NCBI RefSeq assembly: GCF_029094525.1
Contig: NZ_CP119107.1
Location: 4,588,001-4,652,000, forward strand
DNA length: 64,000 nt
Source: Pullulanibacillus sp. KACC 23026
Lineage (GTDB): Bacteria > Bacillota > Bacilli > Bacillales > Sporolactobacillaceae
Direction of reading: 5' to 3'
Every line of letters starts with the position of its first letter. Within the stretch, counting starts at the first letter, position 1. Made by a program: the position numbers and the translations under genes. The notes beneath the pieces are model-generated. The model was not told where the DNA came from, did no database searches, and saw nothing but the letters and a program-made list of their open reading frames with translations. Below, piece after piece: positions 58,432 to 64,000 of the stretch.

Positions 58432-59658
58432 TTACTTAACATGAATCAGTGTCATCATGCCGCCAAGCTGATCTTGTGTATCATCCGGGTTTTCCATCTC
58501 GCTTCCAATGGTGCTGTGGAACCACCAATCCCCCGTCCGGTTCGCTGTAAACATGACATCCATCGTCTCACTAGGTGCAATCGAGACGACATTTACCGTT
58601 TGCTTGACAGGTAATGGTGCGCCGTCTTCCGCTACTATCTTCAGTGAATAACCATCGAGGGAAACCGAATGATAATTCTCAGAACTCGCATTAACGAGGC
58701 GAAGGAGAACACGCTGACCTTTTTTCAGAGTCATTTGCGGCGTGTAAGGATAAGACCTTCCATTAATCATAAAAACATTTTCTGGATCAGAGCCGTCAAC
58801 CTTTGTCGAACCTAGTTCAAACAATTTATCAACATCATAATTTTTGGATGAATCCTCTTTTGGGCCCACAATTATAGCCCCATACATCCCCGCATCCACC
58901 TGGAAGTCATCATCATAATGACTATGGTACCAATGTGTGCCTATCATCTGATTGGTGACAGTAAATTTGTATTTGAACGTCCCATTAGGTTTAATAGCAG
59001 GGGTTGGCATACCTGGCACACCATCCATATCATTTGGGACCTGAAAACCATGCCAGTGAACCGTCATCGGTTCGGTTAATTGATTCGAAACATCTATTTC
59101 AACTTTATCGCCTACTTTAACACGAATGAGTGGGCCAGGTACCGTCTTGTTAAACCCCCATCCTTCCATCGTCTTTCCAGGATAAAGCGCCCAACCAAAT
59201 GTAGAAGCCTTCAGTGTAAATTTTTTGGTCCCATCCGGCAATAGGGTGGGCTTTAGCGCCTTTTCATTCATGATATCGACAGCCGCTTGATTCTCTGCTT
59301 TAATTTCGCCTTTGTTCAAATTATAGTTCGTAGCAGGGGGCGTCGACGCCGTGCTTGATGTTGCCATTTGGGAAGTGTTAGTCATCCCTGGCATGTTCTG
59401 CATGGAGTCCTTTTGGTTGGTCGTCTCTCCATCTGCCTTGGCAGTTGGCACAGTGTGATTAATGGATACCTCAACGATCAAAATAGACAACCCTGCCACA
59501 ATAACGAGACCCTTAAAAAACAGCGCCTTTTTACTTCCTAAACGACCTTTTTTAAACGTCCCTATAAAAAAAGAAGAAGAGAGAAACCGAGGCAAAAACA
59601 AGACACTTCCTATTATCACTAACGAAAGAAAAAAATAAATAAAATATCTAGCTGCCAT
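58432..59658 (-). CDS. Multicopper oxidase A: keeps only the N-terminal copper motifs
   Basis: A 408-aa paralogue of oxidase B with two hydrophobic N-terminal segments and a Met-rich stretch (MQNMPGMTNTSQM) that could bind copper. The N-terminal ligands are intact: HWHG at 201-204 and HWYHSH at 242-247. The C-terminal ligands are lost: HSVSLDG (330-336) replaces HxxHLHG, and FHSTIGSE (380-387) replaces HCHxxxH, so the type 1 Cys is missing. ATG 59658 follows AGGAGG; a GTG at 59667 is too close to it. Alone it cannot form a full multicopper site. Confidence 0.85.
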   Translation of the reverse strand: MAARYFIYFFLSLVIIGSVLFLPRFLSSSFFIGTFKKGRLGSKKALFFKGLVIVAGLSILIVEVSINHTVPTAKADGETTNQKDSMQNMPGMTNTSQMATSSTASTPPATNYNLNKGEIKAENQAAVDIMNEKALKPTLLPDGTKKFTLKASTFGWALYPGKTMEGWGFNKTVPGPLIRVKVGDKVEIDVSNQLTEPMTVHWHGFQVPNDMDGVPGMPTPAIKPNGTFKYKFTVTNQMIGTHWYHSHYDDDFQVDAGMYGAIIVGPKEDSSKNYDVDKLFELGSTKVDGSDPENVFMINGRSYPYTPQMTLKKGQRVLLRLVNASSENYHSVSLDGYSLKIVAEDGAPLPVKQTVNVVSIAPSETMDVMFTANRTGDWWFHSTIGSEMENPDDTQDQLGGMMTLIHVK

Positions 59659-59697
59659 TTTTACCACGTCCTCCTAAAATTTCAGTAAAAAAATTTA

Positions 59698-59733
59698 GGT
59701 TAGGCGCTTCGCTCTGCCCCTCAACGCCTAACC
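59698..59733 (-). terminator. Terminator of the phosphoesterase gene
   Basis: GGTTAGGCG and CGCCTAACC pair; on the minus strand TAAATTTTTTTAC follows. It separates the phosphoesterase from the oxidase pair, though the oxidases have no clear separate promoter. Confidence 0.75.
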
Positions 59734-59750
59734 CGATTAGATCTTGATCG

Positions 59751-61394
59751 TTATTTTTGCTTAGGTTCTGTTACTCCCGCATCCTTGTACAAAGCTTTTA
59801 AGTAAAAATCACTTTGTTTTAATGCTTGTGCCTTATTCTCGACTTCACCTGTAGAAGGATTTAAATAAACAGGCGCAGTTTTCCCATGATTTGAAAAGTC
59901 AAACATATTTTCGATTGAGCCTGCCATGGCATCAAATGAGCCGTTTCCAATGCGTCCAAGATTCCAGTTATCTTCAATAAACTTCAAGATACTAGATTGG
60001 TCAGTCAACGTGTTATCCACATAATTTTGCTTGGCATAAGGCGAGAGAACAAGCAATGGCAAACGAGGACCATAACCTGCGCGGTCGAGGGAGCCATCGA
60101 GACCTGAAGTACCCGCACTTCCTTGGCCATTAAGTGTATCCAATGCAGGGTCATTAGATCCGTTCACGAGCGGAGCCATTACATGGTCATACCAACCGTC
60201 GGAATCATCATAGGCAATAACAATAGCTGTATCCTTCCACTCTGGAAGTGACTGAATTCGGTTAATTGTATTGGTGAAGAAGGTCTGCTCATCGAGTGGA
60301 TCAGAGTAACCGGCATGTCCATCTTGATATTCAGGAGCCTTCAAGTAGCTGACTGCAGGAAGGTTGCCAGAATCCGCTGCTGTCCAGAAATCGGTTAAAT
60401 CATACTGATGATTCGCTTGATCTGTTTTACCAATCATAGATGGGCTTGACGGTGCCAAATGATTTGGGTTAGACGTAGATTTATAATACTGGAATGGCTC
60501 ATGGTGAGGGCTATAATCTACGGAAGATCCCCCTGCCACGTTTTGGTGCTGCTCAGACGAATTTCGGAAGCCGCCTTGGAACCAGCCCCATGTAATGCCT
60601 TTCGCATTTAGCAGGTCACCAATGTTTTTATTTGAATCGGTCATTTTAGCGGTTGAACCTGTTCCAGATGCGTTATCGTAATAGGGATTGGTATCTCCAG
60701 AAAGAGTTCCTGTTGAAGGCTGGGATTTACTTACTGTTCCACCGTTAGTGCTGTTCCCGTTATAAAGTGTTACTCCATGGTCCTGACCTGAAATAAGATT
60801 GAGAGCTCCGGGAGTAGAAGGACCATAGTTAGTACCAAAGGAATTATCATTTAGTGAAAAATGCTGCGCATAGTTCCACATTGCCGTTACCGTATTACCA
60901 TCATAGTAATCCATAACAAGGTTGGAGCCGTGGCCGCTATTCGCCACAAACTTGTCCATCTTCCCACCATCAAATGAGCTTTGTTCAGCGGCGTAGCTGT
61001 GATCCATGTCTGCGGTAACCGCTTGAGAACGGTCAAGACGCTCTGGGTTAGCTCCATTTGGGTTATTCGTTAATAATGGACCACTTAAACCGTTAACTGT
61101 CGGTGTGTTCTTAGCTGCCGTAAATTCCGGCTCACCTTTAGGGTTTTGCGCAACTGGGTATGTACCGAAATAATGATCAAAAGAGACGTTCTCATCGAAA
61201 ATAACGACAACATGCTTGATTGGAGTTTGAGTGGATGAAGCTTTTTTATGACCTGAGTTTGCAACTGGCTTCTGATGAGTTGATTTTGCATTAGCTCCTT
61301 GCAGAGAGGAACTGATAGCGGGTGCAAATGCGAACACCGAACCTAACGCCGCGGCACTAAGAACTTTTAAAGCTGTGGACATTTTCTTCTTCAT
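59751..61394 (-). CDS. Secreted phospholipase C-type phosphoesterase (PF04185 family)
   Basis: A 547-aa alkaline-phosphatase-superfamily enzyme with a signal peptide (STALKVLSAAALGSVFAFAP, cleavage near residues 35-38). The catalytic opening is IKHVVVIFDENVSFDHYFGT, followed by MDHSYAAEQSSF, GTNYGPSTPGALNLISGQDH, IVIAYDDSDGWYDHV and GYGPRLPLLVLSPYAK, as in PLC-type acid phosphatases. It would free phosphate from lipids or other esters outside the cell. Its promoter carries PhoP-like boxes, which fits a phosphate-scavenging role. Confidence 0.88.
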   Translation of the reverse strand: MKKKMSTALKVLSAAALGSVFAFAPAISSSLQGANAKSTHQKPVANSGHKKASSTQTPIKHVVVIFDENVSFDHYFGTYPVAQNPKGEPEFTAAKNTPTVNGLSGPLLTNNPNGANPERLDRSQAVTADMDHSYAAEQSSFDGGKMDKFVANSGHGSNLVMDYYDGNTVTAMWNYAQHFSLNDNSFGTNYGPSTPGALNLISGQDHGVTLYNGNSTNGGTVSKSQPSTGTLSGDTNPYYDNASGTGSTAKMTDSNKNIGDLLNAKGITWGWFQGGFRNSSEQHQNVAGGSSVDYSPHHEPFQYYKSTSNPNHLAPSSPSMIGKTDQANHQYDLTDFWTAADSGNLPAVSYLKAPEYQDGHAGYSDPLDEQTFFTNTINRIQSLPEWKDTAIVIAYDDSDGWYDHVMAPLVNGSNDPALDTLNGQGSAGTSGLDGSLDRAGYGPRLPLLVLSPYAKQNYVDNTLTDQSSILKFIEDNWNLGRIGNGSFDAMAGSIENMFDFSNHGKTAPVYLNPSTGEVENKAQALKQSDFYLKALYKDAGVTEPKQK

Positions 61395-61431
61395 TTAACC
61401 GACCTCCATAATTTTCTAAACTTACAGTTAA

Positions 61432-61496
61432 ATTATAGAGAAGAAATGTTAGACTTTAATTACGGCTATGCAAAGGTTTTGTTAGTCTTATGTAAA
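61432..61496 (-). promoter_or_regulatory. PhoP-box array and promoter of the phosphoesterase
   Basis: On the minus strand TTTACA, CTAACA, TTTGCA, GTAATT and CTAACA begin every 11 bases, and nine bases after the last is TATAAT. The box-to--10 distance equals that of the tua promoter. The start of translation is about 40 bases further on. Confidence 0.7.
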
Positions 61497-61661
61497 AACT
61501 ATTAATTAATTCGGGAAATTCACATCCCTTTTAAAGGACCAAAGACCTACTGCAAATGATTGGAGGCAGATTTCCTTACTGTATAGGTTTGTCCCCGAAA
61601 ACCAAAATGGTTGGCAACAGACCTCAACAAAGAGTTTTTTCACTTCAGAGGTCTGCCCTCC

Positions 61662-61700
61662 AAAAACAAAAAGACCCCCAACCAAATGGTTGAGAGCCTT
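61662..61700 (-). terminator. Terminator of rplM-rpsI
   Basis: CTCTCAACC and GGTTGGGGG pair around ATTT, followed on the minus strand by TCTTTTTGTTTTT, 20 bases after the rpsI stop. A further inverted repeat (CAGACCTC/GAGGTCTG) lies at about 61617-61655. Confidence 0.8.
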
Positions 61701-61720
61701 GAAACGTAGATATAGATATA

Positions 61721-62113
61721 TTAACGTTTTGAGAATTGTGGTGCACGACGAGCTGCTTTAAGACCGTATTTCTTACGTTCTTTCATACGAGGGTCACGAG
61801 TGAGGTACCCTGCACGCTTAAGAGATGGACGGTATTCAGGATCAGCTTGTAAAAGTGCGCGAGCAATACCATGACGGATTGCGCCAGCTTGACCAGTGTA
61901 ACCGCCGCCTTCAACGTTTACTAGTACATCATATTTACCAAGAGTATCCGTTTCAACAAGCGGTTGCTTGATAATCGCTTTAAGTGTTTCATAGTCCATG
62001 TACTCATCGATGTCACGCTTGTTGATGACAATACGTCCATCACCTGGAACAAGACGAACACGTGCTACAGATTTCTTACGACGACCAGTGCCGATATATT
62101 GAACTTGTGCCAT
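61721..62113 (-). CDS. rpsI: 30S ribosomal protein S9 (uS9)
   Basis: 130 aa, the standard bacterial length. [17 protein letters not shown] opens the protein, [19 protein letters not shown] is the core and the C-terminal tail ends RAPQFSKR, which reaches the P-site tRNA. It is 18 bases after rplM in the conserved rplM-rpsI operon. Confidence 0.98.
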   Translation of the reverse strand: MAQVQYIGTGRRKKSVARVRLVPGDGRIVINKRDIDEYMDYETLKAIIKQPLVETDTLGKYDVLVNVEGGGYTGQAGAIRHGIARALLQADPEYRPSLKRAGYLTRDPRMKERKKYGLKAARRAPQFSKR

Positions 62114-62131
62114 GCTTTCCCTCCTCCTTTA

Positions 62132-62569
62132 TTAACCTTTTAATACGTAATTTTCAGGTTGTTGAGCTTGATGCGGGTGAGTACCTTCTGCATATACATG
62201 CAGTTTCTTAGCCATTTGACGACCAAGGCTATTGTGTGGCAGCATCCCTTTAACTGTACGCTCAATCAACTCACGCGGGTATTTTGAAACCATTTCTTGA
62301 GCTGTTCTGACACGAAGACCGCCAGCCCAACCACTGTGGTTGTAATATTTTTTATCTGACAGTTTCTTACCTGTAAAATGAACTTTATCTGCATTGATGA
62401 TGATCACATGATCACCCGTGTCGACATGCGGGGTATAAGTTGGTTTGTGCTTACCGCGAAGAATAGTTGCAACTTCACTAGCAAGACGACCAATCGTTTG
62501 TCCTTCCGCATCGATCACGTACCACTTACGTTCTACTTCTTGCGGCTTAGCCATAAACGTTGTACGCAC
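62132..62569 (-). CDS. rplM: 50S ribosomal protein L13 (uL13)
   Basis: 145 aa. [20 protein letters not shown] and [33 protein letters not shown] and [13 protein letters not shown] match bacterial L13. The start MRTT is that of Bacillus L13, with AAGGAGGG upstream (the ATG-like codon is GTG at 62569). A leader of about 85 bases could hold the L13 autoregulatory element. Confidence 0.98.
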   Translation of the reverse strand: MRTTFMAKPQEVERKWYVIDAEGQTIGRLASEVATILRGKHKPTYTPHVDTGDHVIIINADKVHFTGKKLSDKKYYNHSGWAGGLRVRTAQEMVSKYPRELIERTVKGMLPHNSLGRQMAKKLHVYAEGTHPHQAQQPENYVLKG

Positions 62570-62660
62570 GATGTACCCTCCTTGAGTATTTGTTCACTTC
62601 TCATAAAATCCATCTATGTGTACGGGGCGATAGTGGTCTTTAATAGAAATGCCAAAGAAT

Positions 62661-62689
62661 ACTATATCGCAAATATGCCCTAATGTCAA
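62661..62689 (-). promoter_or_regulatory. Strong SigA promoter of rplM-rpsI
   Basis: TTGACA (62689-62684), 17 bases, TATAGT (62666-62661) on the minus strand. The transcript would start near 62654, leaving a leader before rplM that may be the L13 leader RNA. Confidence 0.8.
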
Positions 62690-62850
62690 TAGGAAACCTA
62701 CTACTTGAAACCCCTTCATGGTCTTACTTCTTAGATTTGCAACATGTAGTTTTGCCATGAATCCAAAGGTTTTAAACATGGATTTTGGACAAATTCCAAT
62801 TGCCATGGTCCACTCCAATATAACACATAAATGATTGACGTGCTGATTTA

Positions 62851-62985
62851 CCTTAGCGTATTCTCGTTACAGCTATTTTCTTTAGGTGTAACGGCATTTC
62901 TCTATTTCCTAATTTTTCGCCGTTTCCCGGGCCTTAGCGTTTTCTCGTTACGCCTATTTGGTTTTTGTGTAACGACGATTCCTTA
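62851..62985. repeat. Two copies of a REP-like element, period 81
   Basis: CCTTAGCGTATTCTCGTTAC (from 62851) and CCTTAGCGTTTTCTCGTTAC (from 62932) are each followed after about 20 bases by GTAACG, so each copy can pair CGTTAC with GTAACG. They fill the gap between truA and the rplM promoter. Confidence 0.55.
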
Positions 62986-63050
62986 TTGGCCAGGTTTGAG
63001 CCCGCTACTAGACCCAGGATTTAAGCAGGCACGTGTGACTCGCCAAACGC

Positions 63051-63791
63051 TTAATAAGTCACTCTCCACAGGTACAAGCCTTGCGGTGGGGCTGTGGGAT
63101 ACCCTACTGTTCGATCTTTTGCTTCGAGGATCTGTTTAATCTCAATAGGGGCAGCCTTTCCTCTCCCAACCGCGATTAAATGTCCAACAACAATCCGAAC
63201 CATCTGATACAGAAACCCATTACCAGCAATCCGGACCTCTAGCTCATCTTCATGTGTTTCACAGATGTCTAGAGATGAAACGGTACGGACTTTATCAACA
63301 ACCGAGGTATTGGCTGCACAAAAGGAAGTGAAATCATGAGTGCCAATCACCCACTTTGCCCCTTCTCTCATCTGGCTTAGATCGAGTTGATCAGGCACAT
63401 GGACACTATAATTTTGGCGAAAGACATCCGGTTCTTTTCGGTTCAAGATTTTAAAACGGTATTCCTTTTCTTGAACATCAAAGCGAGCATGGAAGTCATC
63501 CGCTGCATCCTCAACACTTCTGATCAAAATATCTTTGGGAAGAAGTGAATTTAACGCCCTCACCCAATTAGGTGCAGGAACGTTGAGGGAGGAGTCAAAA
63601 TGAATAACTTGCCCAAATGCATGGACCCCCGCATCCGTGCGCCCAGATGCCGTGACACGATGCGCCTCACCCTTATGCATTCTTTTCAGGGCTTCTTCAA
63701 GTTCTAACTGCACGGTTCGTTTTCCCGGTTGAACCTGATAACCTGAGAAATGAGTGCCATCATAGGCTATGATTGCTTTAAATCTAGGCAA
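63051..63791 (-). CDS. truA: tRNA pseudouridine(38-40) synthase TruA
   Basis: A 246-aa enzyme modifying U38-40 in tRNA anticodon stems. The catalytic Asp53 is in SGRTDAGVHAFGQ; FKAIIAYDGTHFSGYQ opens the fold and FLYQMVRIVVGHLIAVG is the C-terminal core. It lies after ecfT and before rplM, as in Bacillus. Confidence 0.96.
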   Translation of the reverse strand: MPRFKAIIAYDGTHFSGYQVQPGKRTVQLELEEALKRMHKGEAHRVTASGRTDAGVHAFGQVIHFDSSLNVPAPNWVRALNSLLPKDILIRSVEDAADDFHARFDVQEKEYRFKILNRKEPDVFRQNYSVHVPDQLDLSQMREGAKWVIGTHDFTSFCAANTSVVDKVRTVSSLDICETHEDELEVRIAGNGFLYQMVRIVVGHLIAVGRGKAAPIEIKQILEAKDRTVGYPTAPPQGLYLWRVTY

Positions 63792-63806
63792 CTTCCTACA
63801 CCTCTC

Positions 63807-64000
63807 TTACAAAGAAAACCAATGCAAAGCACATAGTACACCTGTAAAAAGAATCATGCTTATCATTAAGAGGTGGTCCCGCTTTTCCCAAACAAGGGCT
63901 CTAAGCTTCGTACGGCCCACATCTCCGCGATATCCCCTTGCTTCCATTGCCATCGCTAATTCCTCTGCCCGCTTAAAGGCACTTACAAATAAAGGAACAA
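63807..64000 (-). CDS. ecfT: EcfT, energy-coupling factor transporter transmembrane protein (C-terminal part)
   Basis: The frame is open from the right edge to TAA at 63809-63807. It contains [20 protein letters not shown] with a following GRTK, the Ala-Arg-Gly coupling motif through which EcfT contacts the EcfA ATPases, then a final membrane span [16 protein letters not shown]. Only about the last 64 residues are in the window. It precedes truA with 15 bases between. Confidence 0.92.
   Translation of the reverse strand, partial: VPLFVSAFKRAEELAMAMEARGYRGDVGRTKLRALVWEKRDHLLMISMILFTGVLCALHWFSL

Noticed and set aside
62831-63139. 102-aa plus-strand frame overlapping truA
   Set aside because: It reads through the REP-like units and the antisense of truA, with no ribosome site.

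Overview
The window comes from the chromosome of a low-to-moderate GC, endospore-forming member of the Bacillales. The evidence is the linked block of sporulation and germination genes (pdaB, kbaA, gerD, cwlD), Bacillus-type housekeeping synteny (sigW-rsiW-cdaA-cdaR-glmM-glmS; ecfT-truA-rplM-rpsI) and strong Shine-Dalgarno sites with frequent TTG and GTG starts. The species cannot be fixed by reading. Most genes lie on the minus strand.

Region 1 (1-10300): the end of an MGT-type glycosyltransferase, then a seven-gene minus-strand operon (dipeptide ABC transporter dppABCDF, a PrpR-like winged-helix regulator, a class I amidotransferase-like peptidase C26). It diverges from iadA, an isoaspartyl dipeptidase. 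Together they look like an uptake and breakdown unit for (iso)aspartyl or gamma-glutamyl peptides.

Region 2 (10315-25546): a complete 15.2-kb Tn7-like transposon inserted 25 bp downstream of the glmS stop codon and flanked by the 5-bp duplication CAATT. It has three spaced TnsB-type sites in the left end, four abutting sites in the right end, and tnsA-tnsB-tnsC-tnsD plus a tnsE split by one in-frame TAG. A class III nucleotide-cyclase-like gene lies between the right end and tnsA. The left-end cargo is a tight four-gene operon: a protein with an Hsp90/MutL-like ATPase and a histidine-kinase module, a receiver protein, an HNH endonuclease and an N6-adenine methyltransferase. This reads as a phospho-relay-controlled restriction-modification or defence system and is one of the two best candidates for something undescribed.

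Region 3 (25572-34310): the cell-envelope block glmS (with its glmS ribozyme), glmM, cdaR, cdaA, rsiW and sigW (with a self-type SigW promoter), then arginase, and a divergent unclassified structured RNA candidate with its own terminator.

Region 4 (34608-42467): an orphan MarR regulator, two tRNA groups (Ala, Tyr, Val, Glu; Thr, Asn), a tandem duplication copying the 5' end of tRNA-Asn, and an rRNA operon (16S-23S-5S, minus strand) with two promoters.

Region 5 (42801-48434): the sporulation block: a small conserved-looking protein, pdaB, kbaA, gerD, salA/mrp, a 54-aa Gly/Tyr/His-rich protein, cwlD and ybaK.

Region 6 (48792-61394): an insertion relative to Bacillus subtilis order between ybaK and rpsI. 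It carries a nitroreductase, a teichuronic acid operon (tuaABC-EFGH, lacking tuaD), two tandem multicopper oxidases whose copper-ligand motifs are lost in opposite halves, and a secreted phospholipase C-type phosphoesterase. The tua and phosphoesterase promoters both carry 11-bp-spaced PhoP-box-like arrays with identical geometry to the -10, so the region reads as a phosphate-starvation island. The oxidase pair is the second main candidate for novel biology.

Region 7 (61662-64000): rpsI, rplM, truA and the C-terminal end of ecfT.
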